A stretch of DNA of 64,000 nt from Elysia crispata (lineage: Eukaryota > Mollusca > Gastropoda > Plakobranchidae). The notes under the pieces were generated by a model. That model was not told the DNA's origin. It saw only the letters and a list, made by a program, of their open reading frames with translations, and did no database searches. The DNA lies in the NCBI GenBank assembly GCA_033675545.1, contig JAWDGP010005126.1, positions 1-64,000 on the forward strand, written 5' to 3'. The first letter of the stretch is position 1. Each line of letters opens with the position of its first letter. Made by a program: the position numbers and the translations under genes. Positions 14,744-29,600 of the stretch are shown piece by piece.

Positions 14744-17700
14744 TTTGGTATTTTGTTTTCTTTTTTATTTTTTGTTATGTATAAATACTTATAACTTCTA
14801 TTTCTGAATTGATAAGTGTACTCACAAAATTAATACATTTCTAAAAAAGAAAACTTTCAAAAATTACTACTACTGCTTTCAGTTTTCAACTTTTGAACAT
14901 AAATTAACCACGCTCTGAAAAAAAAAATGAGATATACTGAAAAACTCAAAGAGAAATTAAAAGATATAAAAACCGCCCTTAGACAACTAAATTAAACTAA
15001 AAAAAACTTGTGCACATTGAAAAAACCTTGTGACACAGTTGAAATTTTAACAGACTGAAAGCTCGATAAAGAGAGATGAGAACAAATTAAGAACAAATTA
15101 TGGAGGTGAAAATCCTTACTCAGCTTGTACAGGATATTCCCTGATAGATCAATGAGGTCAATACCAGCACCAGACAAGTAGCCCACAGCTAAGGTTCGGG
15201 TTGAGACAGCCGCTATCGCTCTGTACTTCCTTGACGTCTTTATGGGTGTCTGTAGAAACAAGAAACGGTTTAGCAGATGAGTACAACGGAATCCGCCTAT
15301 CACGAAATGACGATAAATTAATATTCAAAAATAAAGGGGAAGACAAAAAATAAGAAGGGATAGAGGATAAAAAGGTCCAATATATAGAAAGAAAGAACTA
15401 GATTGTCTCCTTTGTTACATCTTTCGCTTAAAAGTGTTTTTTCCCTATCGTAGTAAACGATAATTTTCATGTCAACATGATTAAGTGAGAAGTTCGAAGC
15501 ACATCTCAATTTTTAACTTTTTCCTTCCAATGGAGATTATAAAATATGACGATTGTAGGTTAAAAGTTAACAGTTTAGCGGTGAGCAGTCAAAAATGTCT
15601 TTGTTCTAAACCTTTTCGTGCAAGAATGAATAAAGTCTATGTTTGCTGTGTCTAGACAATAAGGGCAAGGCTAGCTTAGCCTAGTGGTGCAAGTCATGAA
15701 CAATGAAAAGAATTCCTTATTGCGTCACTGTTTCAGGTCACTGCATCAATCGGCTTTCTATAAAGCCTAGATCTAGTTTAGGCCTCAGACTCATCAAGTG
15801 AGTCATGGTGCCCATTAGCGGATACTCTCTGATTGGCAACGGGTGATAGGGAAAAGAGGTAGGGACTGGGTAAAAAATCTCCAACAAAACAAACTATTTT
15901 TATCCTTTACTGAGTGTTAGGCCCTTAACTTTTCCTATCTCCTTTTAGTTGATTTTGCAACGAGATCAAAATGCATGTATTAGCGTAAAGGCGGTTAGAT
16001 GTAGGGATCTACTGAACAACTATCTTTCGTTTTACTGATTAACAACAAATAGATACGTTTAGCTGCAAAATTGGATTCCATTTATACAGGTGAGTGGTGA
16101 ATAGAAAGATTGGCCAGAATATCCAATATTTTTTTACTAACCGTACGATGAATTTTGGTGCGGCGGATCGGAAACGCAGTTGTTTTGAAATTCTCTACCA
16201 AGGGAAATAAAAAATTACAAGTGTAATACGAAAGTTACTTGGTGGATCTAAAATTAAACAATACTTTAAAAATCAGCGCCACAAAATTAAATAAAGGGCA
16301 CGTGGAGAAACTCGTTTTAACACATTTAAAGTTTTTTTCAAACAATATTTCATTGTCGTCTTTACTCTGTATTATCATATACCAGGGTGTTGCAAAAAGG
16401 AAGGCTTTTCAATGATAATTAAACAAAAGAAAGAACGGAGTACAAGAAAAGAAAATAACACAGTTGGAGTAGGAAAAAGAGATAGAGAGAGGGAGAGAAA
16501 TAGAGAGAACAGGGCTTTGGAAGAAAAATCTCCATCCCTCTCTTCATCTCTATTTCCTTCTTCCTGCAATGCTCTTCTACATCTCTTTTCCTCTTTCTCT
16601 CCTTGACTATAGTATAAGTCTTTTCTTAAAGCACTCTGTGCACTGCCCCTCCCCCAACCATTTGCCCGCCTGAGCCCAGCTCTTCAAATGTTTTGTATAA
16701 CTTGTTAAAGTCATTTTCTTTTATACACAATCTGATGAAGCCATGTGAAAGACGAAACATTTATTTATTAAATATATATATATTTTTTTTTAAGTCCCGT
16801 AGTTATACAGTTGTGTCCCTGGCTCTTATTCGACCCTGCATCATACTATTTACAGACATACACGCATCCTTTTTGGATCTTTTATAATTACTAAGTTGTC
16901 CTGCAAGTGTAGTGTTTTTGCTTTTCTAATTTGATTTCTCTCTTCGATTCTCTTTCCGTCCCTTCACCCTGACCATCACCAAAGGGTAAGAATGCGACTC
17001 TTACGAAAAGGTGGTGGCGAAGGGTGTGGAAAAAACCGAGTTAAGAGCGGCGAAAGGCAGAATAAAATGAGGGGCAGACAAAGACAGACAAAAAAGACAA
17101 GGAGGAAGGGAGATGACGATACAGTATAATGAATTACGTATGGCATGAGTTATTCAAGCTTTTCATCAAGAAATTTTTAACTTTAATTAAATTTACTCGT
17201 TTGATGATACATATAATTATTATAAATGTAAAAGTGCACGCCAGCGTCTCACAGTATGTTTTTTGCCCCTCCCCTTACCTCTCTTTCCCTCTCTCTCTCC
17301 CTTTTTCCCTCCCTCTCTCTCTCTCTCTCCCTCCCCAAACATATAGACACATGCGCGTACGCATACACACGCACAAACATAAGGCGCGTCATCTCAGTGT
17401 AGCCACTGTAGAACAGCACATTTTGTAACCATTTTGGAACAATAAAAAGAAACAAGATCGTCACGTGTAAAGACAGAGCTAGCCACAACAGAGCGAAGCC
17501 ACTTTGTACTGATTTACTAATCATTTGAAGATTCTAATTCGTTTGAACGTCTAGGTGAGGTATAAGGAAAATGTTGTGCAAGATGGAAAGAAAGAAAAAG
17601 TATGCGTAGGAGAGAGACAGAATGGTTTAAGACGGGCAGGTAGTATACAGTTAAGCCTGGCCAGATGGTCACTGGGCTCTTGCGGAGGGGCAAGACTGTG

Positions 17701-20700
17701 GTGCCGAGGCAGTGTGCCATCTGAGTGGCATCTCAGCAAACTCTTAGTATAGTCGACGCTGAATTTGTTAAGCCCAATGATTGGGATGTGACAGGAGCCA
17801 GATTTAACACAGCATGGTTTTTATTTTACTTCAAGTCTTTACAACATTTATTTCGGCTTGTCTACATTTTCTATCAGGTGTGTTGATAAAAAGGAGTAAT
17901 CGAAATTTTAAGTCGATATGTGAGAGATTTTTTTTTTTTTACAAAGACTATTGAGGCACAAATTCAGTATTTAGAAACGTATGTCGATAAATCAGATGTC
18001 GTCATTACTGTATATCTTTCCTCTGTTATTCTCTGAAAATCAATATTGTTTTGAGTAATCAACAACAAGAACAAAGAAAAATTTGATCCTTAAAGTCAAA
18101 CTCTAAACAGAAGAAATGTCTTTCTTATGTTTCTCATAAGCACGTTAAGGAAGTAATGGTATCTTAAAGAGATAATTTAGAATTACAGGAAAATCTTGCT
18201 AATGTTCATTTTTTCATGACCTCATTGATTTCAAACGTAGTCAAAAACGATCAAATTTAGAATTTTAGAATTTTACAACGCACAAAAATTTAAAAAAAAA
18301 AAACAAAAAAAAACCAATCTTCTTGAAACGTTTTTCAAATTTCATTAAATGAATAATATGGATGGTGATGTCAAAACAGAGATTGATACCAAACTTCTTG
18401 AATAATTTACAACTCGCAGTTGGTGCAAAACCGGCAAATGTTTTGAAATTCATTGCATAACCAGGCATGTCAATTGACACTACTGACTTTACACTCTATC
18501 AACATGGTCAGCGTTAAAAAAAAAGAAAATATCTTACTTTTCTACAGAGAGAACAGAATAATCATGGTCGATTCTGCAAGATCACCCCTGCCATACACAA
18601 TCTGAATTAAAAGTTTAATTTCAAGAGGTGTGCACACCAATAAGAGATAATTAACGTATAATAAAGTTTACTTTTTTCATGGACGGCTCATTTTCAGACA
18701 GTACATACCACTGAAAAAGAGTTGAACTGGCAAATAGGATCTAATAGTAGGATTTCAAAACATCATCAGCGATGCGCGACACTTGTCGGTGAGTGAACAT
18801 CTTGTCGTGGATTTTTCTCTGCCTTACCCAGACAACAGGTACATTATCTATGTGAATAATAATTGGTATTTTAGTCTGCGTCTTTATTTGTATAAGCTGG
18901 TCCGATCCATATTTGTATGTGACATTGTATGTTTAGATAGATATATTCCTCAACATTTTAGAGAAGCTACCCCTGCTGTAAACACCTCTTGATTTCCTTT
19001 AGCACCAAAGATGTTAACTTGCTGCCAGCTGCACATGGCTATGAAGAACAGAGGTTACTTACAAGGAAAGGTTTTTATTGAAGTAAAAAGCAACACAAAA
19101 ATGAACAGTGAAAGGTTTGATCAGATGATAGAACCTTATGAATCAACCAGCAAGACTAAGGAGTGATCTAAGAAACTTCTCTATAAATTGTTTCGCATGA
19201 GTTTATTATGTTGTACATAATGTACACTAATGTGAAAAATTGAAAAGAAAATTCTAAAATTCTTAACACTCATTAAAAAAATCTATTGTCCGGCTTCACC
19301 AAATGGGAGTATCTCAGGCTGTTTGGTTATCATGTACGCCATGATAATTATCTGTGCGGAGCTTCTTCGCGGGTTTAATTGAGGCGGTGACTGTAACTAA
19401 ATGAAAGGCGAATCTTTTCAGCTACACCTTGCCCATCAAAGGCGTATTTTTTATATGTAAAAAGCCTGAATCATTGTATTGTAAATCGGCTTTAAAGAAC
19501 AATTAACAAATAAAAAGCAAACAAAACCTACTCTCATTAGGTGCACACTTGCTTTATCCCTCTGGATATTCTAATAAAAGCATCTGCTTCCAACTATTTA
19601 CTCGCCTTAATTTTTACACCTTTCGGTGTAACTCCCAAGAGAGCTATTTCACTTTTTTCCCACAGGGTGACACACAGATCCCAGCCAGACCCAGATGATA
19701 AGTCTATCACTGTCATGAAAAGAGGAAACGAGTCAAGAGCCCGGTTGTGGATGTGGCAGCCCTGGAATAAACAAAGAGAGATAAACACACTGTGCATTAT
19801 AGGTAAAGTTAAATAAAAATAATGAAAATAATAGGACAAAATAGGCATTATAAGTAAAGTTAAATAAAAATAATGAAAATAATAGGACAAAAGGAGGAGA
19901 ATAATGAACTTGTGATAAAAAGTGCCATAAAGGGGAAAAAAGGTGGAAATAAATTAATAGAGTAACCTGGTATCATTTCATGGCATTTCAAATGTTATTC
20001 TTGTTCCCATTTTTATTTTACATTTTGTACACTATCCAAACAATATATTTAGGATGATAAATCAATAATTAATGTTTTTATTTTCCTTTTCCTATTACCT
20101 CCCTACTCATTTTCATTTACCTTTCGCTTTTATTCAATCTGCTAGTGTTTATGACTCTGAATTTTTACTTTTTTACTTTCTCATTAGTTCTGAGTATTAT
20201 ATTATCACAGTCTAACTTTGTCTCTCTCATACAGTCACAATGTTTATTGCAAAAAAAAATGTTTCCACTCTAATCATGTCGTATGTACTTTTTTCTGCTC
20301 TTAAAATTGATAAATTAATTGAACTATTTCCAAAAAGGCTTTCTAGCTTTCATTATTAAAAAAAAAACACAGTAAAATTTCATTTTTATTCATACTAGAT
20401 ATATATATATATAGACGTGAAGCCGAAAAGGATAAAAGAACAAAGAGAAGATACCGAGTTACGTGTTGGCTGTGGATATATATGTAAATAGAAAAAACAT
20501 GAAATGTTCAATGACACTGAGAAAAAAAGCAATGCTGAATTCTAATTACTGATTGATTTTGCCGTTTGAATTAAGAGTGTCTATTTTAGAGAAACAAGGG
20601 GGGGCCCACAATCAATCAAAATCTTAAAAAATAACAGTTTAAAAAAATTCTTTTAAAAATCTTTAAAAAAGGAGATTTTGTTAAAGTCAAAATGAGTGAT

Positions 20701-23355
20701 ACCCCTTTATAATTTTTGCGGCTAGTGTCTCACAATCGAAAGACTTTGCCAGGACATGCATCATACTAGCTTCGTGTCGCTGTAACATTGAAAGCTCAGT
20801 TGGTTCTGATTAAAATGTCTCTAATAACACATCAATGAACCTCTTTCTTATAGGCAATATATAATACCTTTCTTAAAATGTCTACATCAAATGGGACATC
20901 TTAGACAAAAAGTATAAATTGAAAAAAAAATAGTAAATGAATCTATAATTACCAGAAAAACTCGCATACAATCGTAGGGCAGAAATTTTAACTTCTCGCA
21001 GAAGAGCTGACTTTTAACAGCACAGATGCGATCTTCTCGTATTACGTAACAAAAAAGTTTCCTGCTTTCGAATGTCAAAAACACCAGTCTGTGTGCAATG
21101 TTTTCCGCCATATGATGAGAATAACAATAGAAACTTTAATTTTGGAGACATAACTATGGACTCGTATGTAACTACTATTGTTAACAACTAAAACCATACT
21201 AAAGAGAACTATCACCTAATGACGATAGAGAATGTAATGATTTTATGAAGGTTGCTCAATAAATCCGGATAATTGATGTGAAGAGTCTTTGCAAAAAAAA
21301 AAACACACACAAAGAAAATAACTTGGCAATCTTTTAAAAAAAAAAAAAAAAAAAAAGAAAACTAAACGATATTAAAAGCTTATTGATTGAAGGTCTGATT
21401 TGTATTTATTTAAATAATCAAATATCGCTGAAAAATCCACTGACAAATAAAAAAAAATCAAAGAAGGAGAAAGAATCATTTACAAGTCGAAGCGTTGAGA
21501 AACATATATTGCATAATCTGCGTACCCAAGCAAACGTTAATTTTTCTGTGCATTCGGCCCTAAGAAATAACATAATACAATCGTCTTCATCTTCAAATAT
21601 TAAGAAGTGCAAGATTTTTTTTTTCGAAACGCCTAGGTTTGGTTATGTGGAACCAGAACCTTTAGTAAGTTAAAAGAAATAATTGGATACAATTTTTATT
21701 CCTCCAAAAATGCACTTGTTTAAATGAAAAGAATACAAATTTTAATCAACATATTGAACAGCGAGAAAGAGAGATAGAGAGACAGAGAGAGAGACACAGA
21801 AAGAAAGCCTGGAAAATAGACATGGACGAAAAATAGAAAGAGTAGGAAAATGTGCCTCTTAATTTCTTTAATTTGTAGTAATATAAATTTGGTTTTCCTT
21901 TACCTAATAAAAAAGAAGGTTGATCTCACCTTTTCATCTGTTTTTGACAAGAATGTGTTTAAAGAAAGTCTAGATGAATGTTAAAGGTTAGAGTTACGTT
22001 TTTTTTTCCTTCTTTTTTTTTCAAATCACGGGTGAGTTTTGTGTGTCTATGTTGAAATTTTATTCTTTGATAACTTTAATGATGTGGATTATGCAGCAGA
22101 TATCAACAGTGTAGCTAAACATGCTGGAGTTAACTGTGATTTTAACGTCCTGACACTTGTAACAGGATCACAAGGATTCTATTGGATGATGTGTGAGTTT
22201 ACTTTAATGAAGTTTGTTATGTCTTGTCATCCGTTATCATTTTTCTTCCATTATCTGTGACCAGGCGCTGAGTTAAGGAGCTGTAATTCATCAATAATTT
22301 GTACATTACTGGGTTTGATCTCGATAATTGTGATCAGTAAAAATAATATAAACTTTCTGCATCTTGCATGTATTAAAAGCTTTTTTTTTCGTCGTTTCTG
22401 TTTGATAAACTCGCAGTAATAAGCTCCTATTTGTAATTTTTTTTTCAACTGATTTGGACGAATAAAAACGCCCGTTGATTGTTAGCATGATCATCAGAGA
22501 CTAAATTAAAAATCTGGCAATATCCATTGCGCGCTCTTAAATCACTAAAACATTTAACTTAATCACTCCGGAAAGGGGGGGGGGTGTTAAGCAATAAAAA
22601 AAACAATTTAGAAAAGATCATTTATCTACATTATTTGTTTTAATTTCGTTTGAAATTTTTTGAAGAAGATAAGTACTAAGATGAGAGTTGCAAAGACCGT
22701 AAGTAGGAAAGAAAATAATAAAAGTTATTATATATTTTTTTAATAATACCATTATGACAATTTATTTTAAAGTTTAAAATTTTTCTCTAAGAAATGTAAT
22801 GCAAAATCCTGTTATAATTTATTTCTCTTCGGACTTACATACAAAGTGGGTTTCAAAACTGATATCCTCACCTGCCAGTCGTAAAGTTTTACACACTTAT
22901 TTTTGCCATCAGCGAATACGACTAGACCACCGGGCAGCAGCTTCATGTCATAAATGTTAGGAATATGAGCATCACTGGAAGATCTGACTGAGAACGTTGA
23001 CCTGTGGCTGTCGAGAGATAATACTATACAATAGTTTTATAATATTAAATAATTTCAACAAAATCAGTTTAATGACTCTCACATCAATTATCGAATGGCA
23101 TGCACAATATTTTTTCCTTTTACAAGTACAATACTGGAGAATTCAAATTAGTGATATCTGAACTTAAAAATAATTTTATCAAACAAAATATCCCTAGAGT
23201 TTGTTAAAATTTAATGAGTAAAAATTATTGTGAAACAGAACTGTCTGTAAAGAATGATATGATATATGTGCACTGGTCATTTTCATTTTTGTTAACTAAT
23301 GCGACAAAAAAGAAAAATTAATGATATCTACGCTGAATAAATGAAATCACATAGT

Positions 23356-23398
<43 letters not shown>

Positions 23399-26300
23399 GT
23401 TTATCTATATTTAATAAATAATATTTGCAATCATGGCTGCATAAATAGTCAACTTGAAAAACAAACAAAACAAAAAACAAAAAAAAGAAAATTTTCTTCA
23501 ATAATTATCTGCATATCCCTTAATATATCTTACCTACATGAAAAAAATGAGATACGCTAATGACGCAGTATTGATTGCAGAAAATAAAGAAGAATTCCAA
23601 CAATTACTGACATCGTTAAAGAAGAAAGCAGACAAAACATGATGGAAAGTGAATAGCAAAAATACAGAAGTAATGTTTGTCAGTTGAACAATTAGTTTCT
23701 ACAGATTAACATTGTTATCAACGGGTATACACTCAAACATTGAACCCATTCTGGCGCATGGCTGCCAGGTTTGGGCAATTTTAAAATATTTACAAAAAAC
23801 ACTCGAGGCAACGGAAATGTGGTTCCTTCGGAGAATGCTTAGAATCTCATTTACTGCAACGAAATCAAACGAAACGGGGTTACAAGAAGCCGACAAAACA
23901 AAATCACTCATGAACGCCAAGCAAAGTTTTTTTGGCCACTTGATGAGAATAGTGAAACCAGAACACCTTGAGACAACTGGAATGATTGAAGGAAAACGCA
24001 GCAAAGCAAACAGTGCGGAAAGATATTGGGTGGACTAACAAAGTGGCCTACAATAGGATAAGTGTCAGAGGCACTGAAAGAGAAGAGGGATAGAGATGGA
24101 AAGTCATGATCGACTACGTTAAAGAGCACACATCCTAATTGCATGACTTGAGGTTGGACATTCTCTAAAATATCATGCTGGTTATTAACATTTTGCCTCT
24201 AGTATTAATAAGATTTTCATATATATCAATGTTAATGCTCTTAAAGTAGGATCAATAGAATATTTAGTCAATCCAAGCTTATAATTTTGATAAATGCTTA
24301 AAAAAATGAAAAAGTTTTGCAATTTGCAGGATTTTCTCCAAGGATTTATTTCTGAAAAAATGTAATTAAAAAAAGAAACGGTCTGATACTGTCCCCAAAT
24401 GAGTCAATTGTCATTATGAAAACTTCTTAAGGACTTGTTATAAAAAGATTTTTCTCTGTAAGTTTTAGCATTTAAACTTCAATTAATTTACCCGTATTTT
24501 GGGTTGTTTCCAACTGCTTTGATATGGTCAGCAAAAAGGGAGCTGTGCAATCTTTAAATATTTATTTAGCCAAATTGAAAATTTTAGTTCAGTATCTGAC
24601 ACTTTGAAATCGAATCATAAAAAGGTAATTTCTATTAAACCTAAGTTTAGAAATCAAAACAGTTAACCTGACCCAACGTGACCTATGTCTATACGCCCTT
24701 CTATCTCTCTTACTTGGAATAATTATAATAAAATATTCTTTTGTCTTTCAAATCATAGTTTACCTCAAGCTTTCTGGAGGTCCGGGTGGTGTTGCTACTG
24801 CAGACGCAGAGGCCAGAGTAGTTGATGGTGCTGTTGCTCCCATAGTTTGGGAGATCTGGGTTACAAGATGCAGCAACATGAATTCAAATAATGGATCATT
24901 TTAAGCAAAAATTAATACATAGTGCCATATGGATTATCGCAAGTTTCCATACATGAGGTCAAGTTTTGTAACTACTTTTCTATTGATGAACTATAAAAAA
25001 TCATTATATAAAAATCTGATATTTTTTTTAAGTTTTATTTGTTTTTTTGTTTTGTTTTTTGCTGAAAATACACTGTTCTGTTTTCAAACATTCTGTAGCA
25101 CATGGCTTAGCTTGTGTAATATATTATATATAATTGCTGCTATTCATTATATGTAGAAAAATAACGTGTAAAGGATGTTACACAAATATAAACTGCATGG
25201 TTTTCTATTAAAAAAAAAACCAAAAGGCATGTCGTTGATGTCTGAGTACAAATCTTTTACGTTTAAAAGCATAACAGAATTAGTCTTACGTTTTTATTGT
25301 TAATTCATTTCATCATATGATTTTTCAATTTAATTTAAGAACACTATAAAACACTATCAATTAGACTTTATCAGCAAGCTGTGTTTGGGAGGTTTATTAA
25401 GTTTAACCAAAGAGTGAAGTGAACCAAGATTCAGCGACATGTCCTTAAATAATGACCTCCAAAGACAAGAGTAAAATTAGACAAGGTGTTAAAAATACTA
25501 TCTACATCCTTATTTACGTTATCAATATTGGAAATAACACAGTAGTCCCATAATCCTGTTGGATATTTTACACCATTATCGCAGTGACAAACATAAAAAA
25601 AATAAAAAAATTGCTTACTAGAATTGATAAATAGCATCTCTCAAAAAATTGACTCGTAACATATACTTCATGCATAGCTAACCACGCATGGCCTGCTGAT
25701 GAATAATATTTAACAAAACATAAATCAAATGAAGAGAATTGGAATCAGTAATTTATGTAACGTCAGTCAGAGTACTGAAAAGTAATCTTCAGCTTACAGA
25801 GGGCTTCATTGTGTTCGTTTCTGTCGCTTAGTCTAAACCACCTGTCTTCGTGTGATTTCATTATTTGTTTTGTTTTTTTTTCCTCATTCTGTTTTGTTAA
25901 ATTAAAGTAACCTCCAGTCATTCTCTTCTCTCGTTGCATATATTTTTCCTCTTTATGAGCCGGTTGTATGAAAAATTCATTATTATGATCAGCGACCTAT
26001 TTGCATTGATGACAAATCATCACTGTACTAATGTTAGAAGTTGGAAAAAAGAATGAAATAGAGAGATAACTCACAAGCATATATATGTAAAAAAAAAGTT
26101 TGGATTCAGCATAAAATAATTTAAAGATAGACGTAATCTCTTTACAAGAAAAACCTTTACATAATCCTATATCAAAAGACTTTTATTACAAATTGTTTGA
26201 TATCACTTCAAATGATTATCATGAAAAATACAATAATAGGCTTTTCAGAAAAGGTTCAGTATTTTTTAGAATTTGCTCGCTAGTTTTGTTTCTTTGTTTT

Positions 26301-26594
26301 TTGTTGTTTTTTTTTTTTTGGCTATGAGCTTTACCAAAACAGCTTAGATTACTTCATGCAGGAATACCTGATTGTCTAAAGCTTTTTGATGCATACAATT
26401 ACCTTTACCTTAGTCTTGTCACAAAGAAGTTTCTGCAGCTTTCCAAGTCCTCGAATCTCGTGAGTGTGAGATTCCTTGGCTTTGTTGAGCTGGTGAAATT
26501 AAACAAAGATTAATAACATTACAAATTAGGAAACATAGAACATTACAATAACAATTTTAGCTCCAAACTGAAATTGTTCATGATATTAATTTTC

Positions 26595-26665
<71 letters not shown>

Positions 26666-29600
26666 CAAAAGTTTATAAGAGTAATGCATTTTCAATCCTT
26701 TTAGTGTTTCATATAAAACAGCCCAAGAAAACATTTATCTAGGAAAACATATTAAATCAAAGACCAGATCCTACTGTCACAACAACGTTTATCATAAATT
26801 GAACAAGAAGATTAACCTTTTTTAGATCAGTTTCAACTTTTTTTTGGAAGTAACTTGCTTTTTCCTCAACTCCAGAAAGTTTTTCAGATAAAGTTTGCTG
26901 GGCGCCTTCAAGGTTTTCAGAAAATGACTGCTGGGCGCCTTCAAGCTTTTCAGAAAATGACTGCTGAGCGCCTTCAACCTTTTCAGAAAATGACTGCTGA
27001 GCATTTTTAAGCTTTTTAGAAAACGACTGCTTAACGCCTTCAAGCTTTTTAGAAAATGACTGCTGACCATGTTCAAGTTTCTTAGACAAAGTCTGCTGAG
27101 CATCTTCAAGCTTTTTAGAAAATGACTGCTGAACGCATTCAAGCTTTTCAGAAAATGACTGCTGACAATGTTCAAGTTTCTCAGACAAGGTCAGCTGAAC
27201 ATCAATTGTTTTGGACAGGGAGTTCTGAGTGTCTTCTAACTTTTCAGAGAAGGACTGCTGAGCATCTTTTAGTTTTTGAGAGAGAGTCCTCTCAAGTTTC
27301 TCAAAATCTTCTCTCAACTTCATTGTCTCGTCCTGGATATTGTCTGATGCAGATTCTAACCCTGAAATAAAACATGCAAAAGATTAAAAGAAGTCCTGCA
27401 CCCCTCAGAAAAAGGGAATTATAAACCGGGAATTCAACGCTGCATAATCACATCAAATTAAATGTTTTAAAAATTTGCTTGTAAGGATTGGTCTTCTACT
27501 TAGAACTAGATGAGTATGCACCTTTGTTTATTCGGTAAAGCCGTAAAAATCTTTACTTTTTTTAATCATATTTGAGATTTACAAAAACCTCAGTATTTGT
27601 CTCACAATTATTAAAATAACCATTGGATGATTGCGGCAAAGGATATGTTAAATTCGTTCAAGCGTATAATGAGGAAAGTTCAATAAAAAACATAGATCAA
27701 GGGTTGGTTAATCTCAAGAAAAACTCTTACTTGACAGGTCAGGAAACGCCTGTGTTAGAAAGACTAGTGTCAATTCAAATACTTGGATCGCAGCTTCCCT
27801 TGAAAATGAACGCATCTTTGTTTTTGCCTAAGGACGAAGCGAAAGCTTGTTTTAATCATTCTTAAATTTCAGCAGAGCAAATAATTATTGATGTACAGAC
27901 ATTCTTACATTACTGGTTTAAGTACAGCACAACAGGTCGATATTTTTAGAACTCAATATTAAATGACAAAAAGAAATGGAAATACCGTTTAATATTTTCT
28001 CTTTAAAAATAGTAACTATTCCAAAAAATGAAATAACAAAAGAAAATTACTATCTTGATGAAGTTACATTTTAACTTTTTAACTAAAAAGATTCAAAAGA
28101 AATTTATGTAAGAAAATTGCTAATTCCTAATTTAAAGATGAACTTTAAAAATATTGGATTAAAATATTAACAAATATGTGCGTTTTAGCTAGAACTCTTT
28201 GAAACTGTAAACTAGTGATGTCCTAGAATCACTGCAGATTCACGGTTATCAAAATATCTTGGAAAGTAAAGCTCAAAGTAGTGTGGCTACAATGGAGTAA
28301 ACACTAACGTCACTAATACCCAACTGGTAGAACAACAAAATTTTATACAATTTAATCGGACATCAAAGATTAGCACCTTAGAGTACGCTTAGTTCTTTGT
28401 AAATATTCCTCTATCATGGAAGTATAATCTTCAGAAAGTAGCTGGCCTTTCAATTTTATTGTATATTTCATTTCCTTTCCACATATTACAGATAAAAAAT
28501 TAAAATACTAATTTGCATTTATATTTGTATGTACAAAAACCGTCCTGTAAGGCAGTGGAAGATGGGAATAAGATCTATGTGTTACCTTGAAGCTAGGCTT
28601 CAACACACTGGTTCCAGTGGGGTCTACAATGTAGTGCTCCAAAAACGCCAGACATTATTAAAAACATAAAACCATAATCAGGATTTCAAAATTTATTAAC
28701 ACCCAAATAGAACCACCCAGAAGAGCCACTGGAGTCCAAGTAAAAACGGTGCTTTTAGTTCGATTCCATTTCATTCTGGAGCTACATTATCATCAGCAAA
28801 CTACTAGTAAAATAAGGCAAAGAAATTAGCACACTGTCAGTTCTAAAGATGCCAGCAACTTCACAAAATAGAGTGATTGCTGGGATCGTCTGTAAGGGAG
28901 TATCGCTTGGATTTACCGTAAAAACCCAAACATGCGCTGACCCATACCATAACCCTTCTCCAGGAGGCATAGGACCGTAAAGGAAAGATAATCTTAATAT
29001 TCTTTATGCCGCTGGTATGTTTGTTTGCTACTGTCATAATTAGCAAGATTATAAGAGAGTATAAATTGAAGGAAAGTATGTCAGAGTATATTCACATCCA
29101 AAGTTTATGCTAGCTGAGGTGCTATGGATAATTATTGGAATTTGAAAGAAAGCCCTTTAGTTGGAATCGGACAATCGACAACTTTATTGTTAAGATTCTA
29201 TTCCCACAGCCCCACATATATAATTGCGAAGGCAGAAGCTAAACACGACACAATCTTAATAGACAGCAGGATTCTAAATGTTCGTTGCAGCTCATTCCCA
29301 TTGTAGTAACTTGAATAAGAAAAAACTATTTTCAAGTATAGTACGCTTTAGGGTTTTATTTTTTTCAAAATCTTGATACCAGTCACGTTACATTAAACCA
29401 TAAACTCAAAAAGGTTGACTGAAATATGATGTGTTATGCTTGCTGGTTTCTATAACAATAAGGTCATACATCAAAAACATTTAATATCTGTTTTAAATCT
29501 ATATTATTAAGATTTTCTAACAGGATTTAAAAAAATTAAACAACTTTATAAATAATATGCTGATATCTTGAAACGAGTCTCAAGGGTAGTAATTTTTACA

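Larger units (their letters stand above)
7708..15119 (-). other. Gene A intron 9 (7.4 kb, repeat-rich)
   Basis: Holds GA tracts (8070-8222, 8994-9052, 12930-13065, 14150-14200, 14640-14740), a pyrimidine-rich stretch 10020-10500, tRNA-like SINE heads near 11 kb and 13.1-13.4 kb, and a weak inverted repeat pair at about 10515 and 11610. No coding exon seen. Confidence 0.75.
23008..24763 (-). other. Gene A intron 6
   Basis: Carries a TA tract (about 23360-23392) and a LINE remnant (about 23540-24150) on the opposite strand. Confidence 0.8.

Noticed and set aside
8023-14784. Many Ser/Leu/Phe- or Arg/Glu-rich frames
   Set aside because: They track GA/CT microsatellites on both strands.
5917-15119. 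Direct splice from gene A exon 9 to exon 11
   Set aside because: It would be in frame, but a 123-nt exon matching gene B exon 10 lies at 7585-7707; at most an alternative splice form.
19602-19605. GT donor for gene A exon 8 four bases downstream
   Set aside because: It shifts the frame into exon 9 and breaks the equal exon length with gene B.
21383-21673. 96-codon plus-strand frame
   Set aside because: Low complexity, Lys/Ser-rich, no splice or family support, inside intron 7 of gene A.
27623-27865. 80-codon plus-strand frame
   Set aside because: Antisense shadow of gene A exon 3, which aligns with gene B exon 3.
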